Shown: piece by piece, positions 1 to 12,560 of the stretch
How positions within the stretch are numbered: position 1 is the first letter of the stretch
Layout of the letters: the number at the start of each line of letters is the position of its first letter
Origin: Marsupella aquatica
Taxonomy: Eukaryota; Marchantiophyta
Length of the DNA stretch: 64,000 bases
Assembly: GCA_973895155.1 (NCBI GenBank)
Contig: OZ316891.1
Span: forward strand, 10,664,001-10,728,000
Direction of reading: 5' to 3'
Made by a program: the position numbers and the translations under genes
Notes under the pieces: generated by a model
The model's database searches: none
What the model was told of the DNA's origin: nothing
What the model saw: only the letters and a program-made list of their open reading frames with translations

Positions 1-515
1 CTTGGGCTTTATTCATGCCTTCGCTGATCTGGGAGTGTGGATGCCGAGTGATCGTTTCATGGCGAACTCGGTAGAATTGTTCTTGCTTGACATTGCTGGT
101 TCCTCAATTTCGGGGTGTGAGGGAAAGATTTTCAGCGGTGAGAAGGACTGGGATTGGAATGTCTTTGTCATTTTCAAAAGCCCTTTCGGGTATGCCTTGA
201 TGTGGTTACTGTCCTCAGTAGCCAGATAAGCTGGTTGAGACTAAAAACTCAAACCAAAGCATTCAGGATTGTGAGGAGAACTGTGGTGAAAAGATGTGTG
301 GAGGGCAATTCAGGGATGCAGAGAGCTATTGTTGAGACAGAATTCTTGGGGGAAATTTGCTGTGCAGCTGCGTATAACGTTGAGCTTTAGAATTCTGGAC
401 TCTACTGGACGGACAGCGTTGTGTACACCTAAATGTATCTGGTGCTGCCGGAGCGATTGGGAGCTGGATTAAGAAGATGGAGGACCTGCACTGATGATTG
501 CACATCGCTGCAAGC
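1..515 (+). promoter_or_regulatory. Upstream region and leader of LIG6, with two short upstream ORFs
   Basis: No coding gene is recognisable here; the open frames at 2-390 have no family features and are probably part of the promoter and 5' leader. Just before the LIG6 start there is an ATG at 477 that opens a five-codon frame ending with TGA at 492-494. That stop overlaps a second ATG (494-496), whose frame runs out of phase across the LIG6 start codon and stops at 530-532. If the transcript begins upstream of 477, these upstream ORFs would be expected to lower translation of the main frame. The transcription start is not visible from sequence. Confidence 0.5.
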
Positions 516-3500
516 ATGGGTTCGTCCGGTGAGGTCATCGAGTCGCTCCAGCTGTACCGAAAAGGTCTACAGTCCTTAAACCGAACAAAACAGCTATCAT
601 CTGGATTAGGGGATCTATGTGAGGAATTCTCTGGTGAGAAAGTTGTCCCTTCTAGTTCTGTGGGTCAAGCATCCTCTGCTGTTGGGAATTCCTCGAATTC
701 AGAGCTCTCCGGATTGCCCTCTGCCGAAGAACCGGACATTATCCCCAGTTTTCCTTCGAGCTTCCCATCTGTGAAACGCATTCCTGGGACGCAATTTGTG
801 GTCGATGGGTTCAGAAGTGCTGGACCCTGGTCGGTTTCCTACTTCCTCTCCCATTTTCACAGCGACCACTACACAGGGCTCACTAACCTCTGGAGCAAAG
901 GGCTGGTCTTCTGCTCAGAAATCACTGCTCATTTGGTCAGAGATTCTCTCCAAGTCCCGGATGAGCTCGTGGTGTCTCTGTCGATGGGCAAAGCCCACCG
1001 CGTTGATGGGTGTGAGGTGACTTTAGTGGATGCCAACCACTGTCCAGGGGCTGTGCAATTTCTATTCAGGGTGCCTGGCGGAAATGGAGGGTGGCAAAAA
1101 TATGTGCATTGTGGGGACATGAGATATTCTACTGTTATGAAGAGTGATGCCTCCCTTTGTGACTTTGTGGGTGCTGATGCAGTGTTCTTGGATACCACCT
1201 ACTGCAATCCCAAATATGTGTTCCCCCCTCAGCAGACGTCAGTTGACTATGTTGCTGAGACAGTTCACCGGCTCATGGAGCAGGATAAGCAAGGAATTTT
1301 GGCGGAGGAGGCACCTACAACTGAGGATGACACCACAGTGGACGGAGGGGATGGCTCAGACGAAGAGGATGATCCACCAAGGTGCCAGGAGGGAGATTTG
1401 ACAGACGACTTAGTAGATAAATCCTCCAAGAATGCATCGGACAACGTGGAAGAGGATGACCCGGATTATGATAGGGGAGGTGTAAACGAGGGCATTTATA
1501 GTATAAAGGCATTGAAAGGAATGTCAACCCTGTTTCTCATCTCGACTTATGTGATAGGAAAGGAGAAGATTCTCACTGCAGTAGCAAGGCGATGCAATTG
1601 TTTAATTTACGTGACAGAGAAGAAGTTGACTATTCTTAAACGTTTGAATATAGAAGACATTGATGTGTTTACCACCGATCCAGCAGCTACAAATGTGCAT
1701 GTGGTGAAGTGGAGTTTCTTGGGTGAGACATGGCCGTATTTCAGGCCTAACTTTGTAAACATGGAGAAGGCGATGCATGAGAGTGGATATGTGAAAGTGG
1801 TTGGCTTTGTGCCCACAGGATGGACGTATGAGCTGAAGAAGAAGACGTTCTCAGTTCGAAAGAAGGGTCCTTTTGAGATTCATCTTGTTCCTTACAGTGA
1901 GCATTCCAACTATGAAGAGCTGAGAGAGTACGTGGGCTTCTTGCGACCCAAGGAGATCATACCAACGGTGGGGCTTGACGGCGGAGGGATGGAAAGCAAG
2001 GCTGTGGCCGCAATGCGAAAGCATTTCAGGAATCTTGTCGATGAGACTGCCAGCAAGCGGAACTTTCTGAAGGGATTCAGCAGGAAGCCGGCTGAGGTGA
2101 ATATTACGCCGATAGCAGTCTGAAAATAAGCCGTCCCCAAATTCAATTTCTTATATAGGCGCTATCTATATATTGGAATCTCGAGATTTGGCTTCTCATA
2201 GAGATCTATTAATGTGCAGGATTCGAACAGTTTCGTTGCACCAAAAGCCGTCTTTGGGAGGACAGCAAGGAAAAGGACACGGGAAACAGATGAAGAATTA
2301 GCAGAAGGGTATTTAGAATCTTCACCGCTTCTTCCAGAATATCAGCAAAGTTTAAAGAAAGGTAACGAAGTAAATTATTTAGGGGCGTCCCCGGGGTTGC
2401 TGAGAGCTGAACAAGGGAAAGATTGTAGCGAGGACCCGGAAGCGGAAGTCTCAGCCATGGACCTCACTGTAGATTGTCTTGAAGATGCGACAAAGTCTAG
2501 CGTGGAAGCAGTTGTAAGTAGAAACGACGATGTAGGGCATTCTCCAAGCAAAATACCAGCCGGTCAAGTGAATTACACACCAGGAACAGCCCAACCGGTT
2601 AAGGAGGCCAATAGTCAAATTAGGCTCAGTCAGTCTTTGAAGATATCGGATTCCCAAAGAAGCTCAGCTGTTGCGAGCAAGCGTCCAGAAAGTAAAAGTC
2701 GAGGACCCAAGAAAAGAGCCTCCGCTGTTAAGAGAAAGCCGAAGAGCAGTTCCAGTCCTTTACCTTTCAAGAAGGGAAGTACGCAATCGCCATCTAGTGC
2801 TGGTGCTCAATTTTCGAAGAACCCGAAAGGAATGCAATCTTCAATTCTAAACTTTTTCAAAAAGCCTGCTGAAGATCTGGAACCTAGCCAAAGTATACCT
2901 GTAGATAATGTGAAACGAGAGTTGACATTCGCAGAAAATTCAGGCCTTCTGAAGCATGTTAGCTTCGAACCTTCAGTTGTTGGCGATGGCAAAGTTTCGA
3001 ACCCTGACTCAGTCGAGGTGCCAATTAACCCGAACAAGTGGGCTGATGAATATGAGCAGCTAGCCTCCGTTTTAGATGGAAATATCTCGACAGAGCAGGC
3101 ACACTTTTTCCTCGAAAAGTCAAGTGGGAATGTCGGTATTGCTCTGGACTTATTCTACATGGATCAATATGAGGGTGGTATAAGTGGGCAGTCGAATGCT
3201 ATCGTCGAGGCAAGGAATTTGAGTAACACCAAAGGTCAGTCTGATGGAAATCCAGGTGGTCCGAATTCTAATGACTTGATGGCAGAAGCTATCGCCCTGG
3301 ACGAAGTCCATGAACCCAAGACACTTCAAGTGCAACAAACAGTCGTAAAATGGGCTGACGAGTACGAACAGCTGGCCTCAATCTTGGAAGGAAATCTGTC
3401 AAGGGAGGAAGCATATCGTTTGTTAGAAAAGGCAGGCGGTGATGTGACAAATGCTTTGGACTTTTTCTACACCAAGCAAACTGTAGATGAGGTAAACTTG

Positions 3501-6500
3501 CCTTCAAATACAGCTACCCAGTTACATCTAAATGGAGAAGAGTCTAGCCGTGAGCATACTTATGAGGTGAGTATACCAGCTGGGTTGAAGGTGGAAGTCA
3601 GATCTCCGCAGGGTAATGAAGAAGCCCACAAAACTTCCAGCTCTGTTCCGGTTCCTGCCGGTCCAAGTTCTTCTCTGTTTTCAGATTCCAACAAGAACTC
3701 TGAGGGTTCAGGGAAGAAAACTCTTCTTGACAAGAAGACGATGTCTGTTGCAGTTGCAGCGGCAAAATACTCTCCAGTTGAGCATGGTAAGGTCGTGCCA
3801 TTTCTTTTCCATGCTTTTGTCGCGGACTCATGATAAAAATTCAATTCAATTCAATTTAAATCAATACAAGACAGAAGAGGGGCAAATGCTAAATTCTTGC
3901 AACCTGGATTCCACAGCTTGCTGGAAGAGAGGAGAACCAGCACCGTACTTGCATCTTGCGCGAGCATTTGATCTAATTGAGCGAGAGAGTGGACGCTTGA
4001 AGACAGCTGACATGCTTTGCAACATGTTTCGCAGGTCCGCCCTTCCATTTGATTGAATGTGCGTCTCTCTCCGTGTCTATCGCCATGATTGCAAATAAGG
4101 ATTTGGTTTGCATGTGTGGCAAATGAAACTTTCTGCGACATGTTTTTGGGGCCTTAAATCTCACCTTGATGTAGATGAGATGAAATTTTATGAGTTATGG
4201 TTGGAATTTCAGAAGGCGCTCTCCTAGAGCTGGAAATACCGTTGTACATGCTTTGAATGCTGCTGACTAAGCTGAAGAATTTAACGTTTCGTTAATTGTT
4301 CCACACATTTATAACGCGGGATTTGTGATTACTTGCAATGCTGTAAATCACTTGCAGTCTGTTGGCTTTATCACCAGAGGCTGTGCTTCCAGCTGTCTAC
4401 CTCACCACCAACCGCATTGTACCTGATTTTGAAAGTGGGGTGAGTTTATCACTACTGGACTTTATTGACTTTGTCAATCACTGGGGCCTAGGTTTCATTA
4501 AGGAGAATTTTTTCCAGCAAACTGTTGTAGACACTTTTCCAGGATTTCATGCAAGCCCAGGGTGTGGGATGAAAGGTGGATACACAATCTATGAAGGTAT
4601 AGGCCCCTGACGTTGCCACATTGGGTGCATTGCGGCGCCAGGGGTGTATATGGTAGCTGGACATATAAATCTACAGCCTTCAACCTTGAAAGCCTGGTCT
4701 ATAGTCTTATTTGATTCTGTATTCTCAAAGTACAATCGCCAACTATATGTAAGACAAGTTTGCGTTAAAGGTGACAGTTGGTGTTGGAGAAATACGTATG
4801 GAACCTCGGCCTTTGTAGAGCAAGAATATGTTCATATTTTTCAGTTTCATAAAGTAATTGAATTCGCCTTGAGAAGGACCTTTAGATTGCTCATGGGATT
4901 AGTGTGTTCATAGGGGGTTCTCGTAGGTTTCTCTCACTTAAGTTTACCGAGGGTTCACGGTCTCTTTTTACAGGAGCTAAGCATCGGAGGGAGTCTAGTT
5001 AGCTCAGCTATCTCTGAGGTTGCTGGAGTCTCACGGCCAAAACTAAGAGAAATGTACATAACTATGGGTGATCTAGGTACAGTTGTTCTAAGTGAGACTT
5101 TGATGACAGTTCCGTTCACATTTGCATTTAGTTTAGTTTTTCTTGATTCTGTTTACACAGCTTAGGATTGGCTCTCCAACTTCAATCTTCAAATGTGTAA
5201 GTCCCGCCAAGGTTTAGCCGCAGATCCAGCTTGTCTGGAGGAATTTTGGTACTTGCTTCAAGAATATAGTTGACTTCTAATTTGCTCTTATGAACAGGTG
5301 ATGTCGCCCAGGCCTGTCGGCAAACACAGTCAAGCTTAAGACTGCCACCTCCATTAGCCATTTGCCAAGTCTTCTCCACTCTAAAGCAGATAAGGTAGTG
5401 GACCATTTTCTCCACTGACACTTGCATTCTTGATCAATCTATAGTGTTCAACAACTCAATTCACCGCTAAGTTATAGCAAATGTCTCTTAACTAGATGCT
5501 TACTGAATGTTGTTGTTTGCAAATGTTGTGTTCAGCAAGGCGGCTGGAACTGGGAGTGGTGCTAGAAAAAAAGAGTTGGTCCTTAGTCTTCTACGTGCGT
5601 GTCGAGAGAAGGAGATGAAGTACATGGTTCGAACACTGGTACTGCTTCGCCTTAACCCCTTTGAATGATATGGTAGGGTATTTTAAACGAAGTGATAGTG
5701 GGTCACTCTAGCGTTGAAGATACTTGTCGAAGACTCTGGCGATATTTAAATGGGACGAATATTACAAACTTCTAGCGATTTTGTCACAGAAATTTACATC
5801 AAACCCTGCGATTGTGCATTCCAGATTTTGGATGGATCTTGCTATGTTACCCGTTACGAGAGTCACGTTGGGATGATGCTTGATAGACCTTGTTGTTTGG
5901 GTGTCCCCTCCTGTTTGGGTGTTCCCTCCTACTAATAGTGAGAATTTTGCAGATACAAAATATGCGGATAGGTGCGATGATGAAGACAGTTTTGTCTGCG
6001 TTGGCTCAAGCTGTTGTTCTCCAGCGTGATTTCTCAGCTGGTGTAGCTCCAGACAGAGAACTTGCAAAACTTAAACCAAAATTGCAGGTTGGTCGCCTCC
6101 CTCAGTTATGAAAGTCATAATTCGCTATGATTATTTGACTCATTGTTTTGGCTAGGCATTGGATACTGCTAGACATGGCAGTAATATTGTGGAAGATGTG
6201 GGCAAGTCTTCAAGACATTAATCTCAAAAGCTGTCAGGTTGCCTATTTTTGTGGGCCAACGAACGATGGAGCTGCCTCTATGTGTTGAGGGTCTTGGATT
6301 CGGTCTAATGTGGAAGGAAGTCAGGAATTCAAGGTAGAGCAAAGAAGTCATGCTTTTCGATGCTAATGCCAGGCTTTCTCATGATGCAGGAGGCGTCAGC
6401 TGCTGTTGTGGAGGCTTACAATTTCCTTCCAAACCTGGTATGTAGACGAGCTTAAATATTCGTTACTTATGTTTGGTATCCCTTTGATACGATGCCGCCG

Positions 6501-9500
6501 GTCGTGTTTAGTCGTTTGGGATTCCTAGAGTGCTGAAAAAGAAGACTTGAAATCTGGATGCGATTTTGGCTGCAAGTTTGGCCTCAGGTTTGGCCATTTG
6601 ATGAGATACTCGTATTATGTGAAATTATCGTCAGGATCTCATGGTGCCGACTTTGATCAAGGATGGAGTAGAAGCTTTACCTACGAATTTTACTATGTCT
6701 CCAGGAACGCCAATCAAGCCAATGCTCGCCAAGTAAGTATGATCTGTAACTAAATCCCGTTATCAGCTGCAGCTTTAATAGACAGTTTTTACGATATCCA
6801 TGTTAGGCATTTATGTTCATCTCCGGTATTGGTGCCCTTGATAGTCCCCTTTATTTGATGAGAAAAATAAGAGCAGGCATTACTGGTGGCCTTGAGCAGG
6901 ATTACAAACGGAGTCCCTGAGGTGTTGAAACGATTTCAGCTTCAGCCATTCACTTGTGAATACAAGTAGGTCGATGTCTTTCTCATTTTGTCTTCTGAAT
7001 TTCTAGTTCGGGGTAGTTCCTTATGTGCAAAAGCAGCCAAGCATATTTAATGTCGCCCCGTATTTGGTCTTGTTAAACTTCCCGTGCAGATATGATGGCC
7101 AACGGGCCCAAATTCATATGCTTCTTAATGGGACCATACGCATATTCACTCGAGACTCAGGGGAGGCCACGGGTCGCTTTCCTGATGTGATAAATATCGT
7201 CAAAGAAGCAGCAAGTGAGGATTTAAAATCTTTCATCATTGACGCCGAGGTACACTAAGATATTTCTCATTGAATTGATTTAGAATGTTTGTATATGGAA
7301 GCTTTTGAAATTCTCTCGTCCGCCCGCACGAAATTCTGCGTGAAAACGTCCTTGAGGTTGTGATTGACAGGTTGTGGCCATTGATCGGGAGAATGATAAT
7401 AAGCTCTTGGCTTTCCAGCATCTAAGTACAAGGGAAAGAGGAAGTAAAGATGGAAGTTCAGTAAATCTCCAGAATATTAAGGTATAACTCTAGCCCATAA
7501 AATAGGCTGCAGAAAAGATTGCCTTCACCTGAGCAATAAACCGTTATTTTAGGGAAAAGTGAAATTGTTCAGTGAGGTCTTCGGTGCAGTTGCGTCACAG
7601 GATGATTGTTTAAGTGATATAAGATTATTTTTCTTTTTGAACGGTCATACTTACTTTTGCTCTCATTTTGGAAATCTGTCTGACTGCCAACTCCTTGTTT
7701 GGAGTAATTTTGAGGGCAGGTGCATGTGGGCGTCTTTGTGTTTGACATGATGTTCGCCAACAATGAATCGTAAGTACATTGACCTCTATCAATTGAACTT
7801 ATTTTCTGAATACTGACATTTGACAGTTTTGCAACAATGCTGAATAAAAGAAGCAGCGAATTGAAGTTTTGGGCAGTCTTCATAGCTTGCAAATTGATTA
7901 GCTTAAGCAAAGAGTGCTTCATTCCAATTTCCTGTGGAAGAGAGTTAATTTAGCTCCCAATCGTTTTATTGAACAGGTTGGCGAAGCTTTCTTTGCAAGA
8001 GAGACGGAAATGTGAGTTTGTGACAGGAATCTCTAAAGTTTTCCCGCTGTCCAAATACCGTCGGAAAGCCACTTTGTTGGATTCCTATGTCAGCCTTCTC
8101 TTGGAAGATTTAAAAATAAAATCAAAACAAAAATAAATTGATTATATATAAGCCCTTGAAATAGGGGAAGTCCATAGTGATGACAATGGATTAATTTTAC
8201 CAGAGAGCTGGCAGTAGGATAATGTAGTCCTTTTTGTGAACTTTTGTGAAGTCCTGGTAAAAGTGGATGTAACTTGTTTCCAGGTATGCAGAAATGGTTC
8301 CCGAACATCAAACCTGGCTATTTTGAATATGCAAGTGAAATAACAGTAAGTATCGAGCTACAGTTTTGGGTTATATGTTTTCGTTTACATTGCAAGTTTC
8401 GTGCTTGCTCTTTTTGATTCGTATCGGTACCATATTATTATTCTGCGGACGCGGATGAGAAGTTCGTCATGTCATATACATTCATGACCTGGCTTCCATT
8501 TTGACCTTTGAGCTGGTTTGATTTATCCACGCTCGTGTTTCTAGTTCTCCAGTTAGGAAAGGACATACAGCTTTTCCAGTCTCTGATTATTCTCAGCAAG
8601 CTCGTAAATGTTTTCGGAGATCATTTCCTTGACAGATTCCATTGATATCCCTTGTTTACGAACTATAATTATTGAGTTTGTGAGTGTTGGTTTATCAACA
8701 GTAGGCCTTATGGGCTGGCTAGGATTGAATTCTCCCTTTCGTCGTTCTATTGCGTGGTAACTCTGGCGGCTCGACGAATCAACAGGTCGACGCTGATCAA
8801 GACCCTGTATCAGTAGCCCAGAAAGTTCAAGGATATTTGGAGGAAGCATTTGCAGCATCATGCGAAGGGCTTATGGCAAAAGCTTTAGTAGAGGATTCCA
8901 GTTATATGGCTTCCAAGAGATCAGATTCTTGGTTGAAGGTATGGTCTCTGCTAGGATGGTGCTGACATGAGGGCAATCTTGGGACCCTTGTAATTGAGTA
9001 GTAGAAATGTCAACTTACGAAACTTAGCACTGGCAGTGCCCCACGGCACAACGATTATAATGTCACTCACCGGCAGCAATGATCTCAGGCTTTCATCTAT
9101 CTGCCTACTGACCAGTTAGAGAAAAGCAACGATTGTGGGGATTTATGCTTGTGGGTTGTCTCATCTTGTCGTGTTGACCAGATCAAACGGGACTATGTGG
9201 AGGGTTTACAAGATTCTCTAGATCTGATACCAATTGGCGCCTGGTATGGCAATGGCCGGAAAGCTGGATGGTAAGTTTGACTCATCATCCCTGAAAAGCT
9301 TTGTAGCTGCTTCTGAAATCTGATTTCAAGCCACGGATACTCAATTTTATAATCACAATTGATGAGTACTGAACGATGGCAAGCCAGCTAGTCAATCACG
9401 TGAATTGAAAATGAATATTCGGTTATTCATTTCAGCAGAATTTGCTATGAATCCCTCTTTCGCATATATTCCGAAAATCAATCATGCATCGGATGCTCTT

Positions 9501-10541
9501 GAGTTAAAAGGGTGATGAAACCGTCGAGACAAGATCGTGGGATATGTTGAGGTTGTGTCCGGACCTGCGAGGCATTCCGATGAGCTATCCAAAATCATCT
9601 GATAGATCACTTTTAGTGGAAAGATTAGAGTCAAGTTTTATTCTAAGAGAAGTTGACCAGTATTTTAATGTGCAGGTACAGTCCTTTTCTGCTTGCTTGC
9701 TATGATCCAGAGCGTGAGGAATATCAAAGTGTCTGTCGTGTGATGTCAGGTTTTACAGATGTGTTTTACAAAGAGGTACAAATCAGTTATAGCATTTGCA
9801 TTTAAAAAGACTCCATTACTAACGTTATTGATCCTAATTACACACCAGGCGTGGTCAAACATAGCTATCTTTAGATGTGAGGATTGTGATGTGATTTCAC
9901 CAACTTGGGTTGGAAAAGTTGAATGCTCCACTGCTTAAGAATAGTCTGGAGTACTGAGTTTATCTATGTTCAGATGACAGAGTTCTACTCAGGAGATCGT
10001 GTTCTGCCTCAAAAACCGCCCTACTACAGGACAGGGGAAGAGTGTAGTGTGTGGTTCACTCCTGAACTGGTTTGGGAGATCCTTGGCGCAGGTACAAGCT
10101 TCAGGGGATGCTTTTGTTGGATCACGATAAACTAGGACTTTTATAAATTCTTTGGGCATCTATGACGTGGCTTTTCTTTCTTTCTAGGACATCCCTAGAA
10201 TGGTTCTGAATGATCCACCCCCTTAGATGACTCTGGCTTTGGAATTGGTATTACAGTGTTGCTTAGTGATTTGGCTGGATCTTCATTTTTGTGAACTCCC
10301 TGGGTGCTTGTTTGCAGACTTCACAGTTTCTCCAGTCCACCAAGCTGCTGTCGGCCTGATCCATCCCTCAAGGGGTATCTCGATGCGGTTTCCGCGATTC
10401 ATAAAGTCACGGCCAGACAAGAAACCTGAGAATGCCAACGGTCCATCCGAGATAGCAGATTTGTTTCATAAGCAGACGCGTAAACTTGACATTCCGGGGT
10501 CGTCAGCAAAAGTCAATGCAAAGCAAGACTCTCCTGACTAA
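516..10541 (+). CDS. LIG6: DNA ligase 6: SNM1-type beta-CASP nuclease fused to ATP-dependent DNA ligase
   Basis: Nuclear DNA-repair enzyme, about 1,699 residues in 21 coding exons: 516-2096, 2220-3786, 3917-4034, 4358-4439, 4974-5076, 5298-5394, 5536-5638, 5953-6087, 6390-6437, 6635-6732, 6900-6965, 7090-7249, 7371-7481, 7720-7769, 7977-8011, 8284-8345, 8786-8938, 9182-9270, 9676-9775, 9974-10091, 10318-10541; all phases agree. Residues 113-118 are the HxHxDH metal site, with DANHCPG (172-178), GD (200-201) and EHS (462-464), as in SNM1/Pso2/Artemis nucleases. The linker holds a PIP box (QSSILNFF, 733-740) and two UBA-like repeats (799-845 and 903-950). The ligase half has the DNA-binding domain from exon 3, the adenylation motif KYDGQR (Lys about 1333), and SWLK and WYSPF motifs of motifs V/VI. 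The fusion is known from plant LIG6, linked to end joining and seed longevity in Arabidopsis. The ATG at 516 is the first in frame. Confidence 0.93.
2220..3786 (+). other. LIG6: LIG6 linker exon with PIP box and duplicated UBA-like repeats
   Basis: The second LIG6 exon joins the nuclease and ligase halves and is mostly low-complexity (Ser, Lys, Pro, Glu). It has two readable elements. At 2835-2858 the sequence encodes QSSILNFF, which fits the PIP consensus Q-x-x-[ILM]-x-x-[FY]-[FY] and is followed by lysines, as in PCNA clients. At about 3033-3175 and 3345-3480 there are two copies of a 45-residue motif starting KWADEYEQLAS, with a conserved leucine-rich core ending in A-L-D-x-F-Y. The pattern (short helices, G-N/G-D turn, then A-L-D) is like UBA/CUE ubiquitin-binding domains. 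The domain call is inference. Confidence 0.65.
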
Positions 10542-12367
10542 GGCTCAACACTGGCGTCAGAAGGAGATCCTAATCGTGCTACAGGTCCGTGGGATTGCCT
10601 GTGTATACGATTCCGACGGGACTCAGAACCATGCAGGGGTTACAATTCAGTGGAAGGACCGGCTCTCCTTACCAGGCTGGTAAGTTCGGATCCATTTTCC
10701 TACTTCTCTGGGGGTGAACATCTACAACTCTTGCTGTCCGCATTCGAATGTTTTGTGAACATGTGAGGTCATCTTACTTGGCTCTCCATTTTATCGCTTC
10801 CCTTGATATTCCTGGAGGATGAGGATCAATGCTATGCTTATGTGGAGGGCTTATGTGGAGTGTTAGCTCTTCACTTTTCATGGTGTACAATTTTGAAATG
10901 CCGATGAGTAATTCCCTACATTTTGTTGTAGAGTATTGTTGTTCAAACAGGGACAAGTTCTGGATGACTTCAACTCCACGGTAAGGGGACAGGAAGCAAG
11001 ATTGGTGACACAACAATCATGTACATCATGCCTCTGGAGACTCTTCGACAGCGCATCCAATTAAACAGGGACTCCAAATCATTGAGAAATATGGGAGTCC
11101 TGCGTAAATTGAGTTGCATATGATAGCAAGGGATGAAAGTGGCCATAGTGCTCAATTGCTTTACCGTGTAGCGCTTCTGTGTTTACGAAAGGATGCCAAG
11201 GGCCCGCTGAGCGAACTTTATGTCACGATTGAAGTGGGTTATCAACAATATCGGAACAAGCATGAAGGTGAGTGAAAATCCCGTTACAGAGTGATAAGTG
11301 CAGATAATGTTTGAAGTGTGTAAACTAATTAATTCTATATAGACACATCCGCTTCCGCTGATGATTCGTCTCTGCATGGATTTGACAAGGTGAAAGTAGT
11401 CAGTTCATATGTGGGGCTCATGCTAGAAATGCTCGTCTCTTGAGCCATGTGGTCCTCATTTCTGAATGGGAACATCAGAAGCTTGAACAGTTGTGGGTCT
11501 TACCGGAGGAAGAGTACTACTGAAGACCTGACTGAAATAAAGCGAATGCGAAAACTCACAAAAGATCATTTACAGTCATTTCTAAGATTGATGGAACTTG
11601 GAGTAGACTTTCCAATTGGTAGCCTCGCCTGCACCAGCCAATTGATTCAGATTGCATTACTATTGTAATTGTTGAAGTATCCGGCTACCTCTTCAGTTAA
11701 TTTGAGCGCATATTCTTTTGTTCTTCAAAGTGTGATATGAAGGAAGGAGATTGAAGAAAGAAACTTATCAAATAGATCAAATCAATATGAGATGGAATAG
11801 TTCATGAACACGGAAATTTGTATACATGCAAGTTTTGACTACCGTAGCTGGCATGAATCATTAACAACGAATATTTGGGATTATGGTTGATAGACACTCG
11901 TGGTGACAAAAGGTTCGAAGACTGCACTGAAGTACAGAGTGAGCAATGGATTCTATATCAATCTGCAAACTTTCGGATCCACAAAATACGGCTAGGAAAG
12001 CGGAGGTATCCAGATACCTTGAGCAACGATTGCATCGTGTTAGAAAAAGCGCACCATAATGATTGAAACTTTTTGAAAGGTAAACTTAAGCTGAGACCCA
12101 TTTCAAGAAAGCCTTCTTGCTTGTTTTGTCCCCTTGGGGTAACCTCAACAGCGATTCAATCCCATTACAATGCAACAAAGGACCTGATGGGGCCTTAGGA
12201 GTCAAACAACCCCTCGGCAGGCCCCTGCTTTGGAAAAGGGCCTCACAATAAAGGACACAATAATAGCAAGGAATGATTTCTGCTCACCTTATTTATAAGT
12301 GGGTAGTGAAGGGGAGCTAGAGTAGGGACTAGGCTTCTAGAGCTAAACCTCTAGACCTTGACTCTAG
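10542..12367 (+). other. LIG6 3' flank with unassigned coding-like scraps
   Basis: No gene can be named. The stretch after the LIG6 stop probably starts as its 3' UTR. Several short pieces look coding: 10575-10681 is open in more than one frame and ends at a good donor (GTAAGT); 11110-11270 is open and ends at GTGAGT, with a following AG at 11341-11342; 11447-11668 is a 73-codon frame with a charged helix-like stretch. They do not join into one frame that I recognise. They could be spliced 3' UTR, a decayed gene fragment or chance. Confidence 0.3.
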
Positions 12368-12560
12368 GGCCCCACCAAAATGTATGTGCATACAAAACAA
12401 TATGTGCATGGAAAGAATGATAGGCCCCCACCAAAATGTATGTGCATACAAAACAATATGTGCATGGAAAGAATGATAGGCCCCCACCAAAATGTATGTG
12501 CATACAAAACAATATGTGCATGGAAAGAATGATAGGCCCCCACCAAAATGCATGTGCATG
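12368..12560. repeat. Tandem array, 56-bp unit, about 3.4 copies
   Basis: The phrase CCACCAAAATG recurs at exactly 56-bp steps (anchors 12375, 12431, 12487, 12543). The first three units are nearly identical (GGCCCCCACCAAAATG, then GTGCATACAAAAC, then GTGCATGGAAAG); the last is truncated and diverged. Because 56 is not a multiple of three, the same peptide phrases appear in all three minus-strand frames. The minus-strand open frames across it (up to 137 codons) are therefore a repeat artefact, not a protein. Confidence 0.9.
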
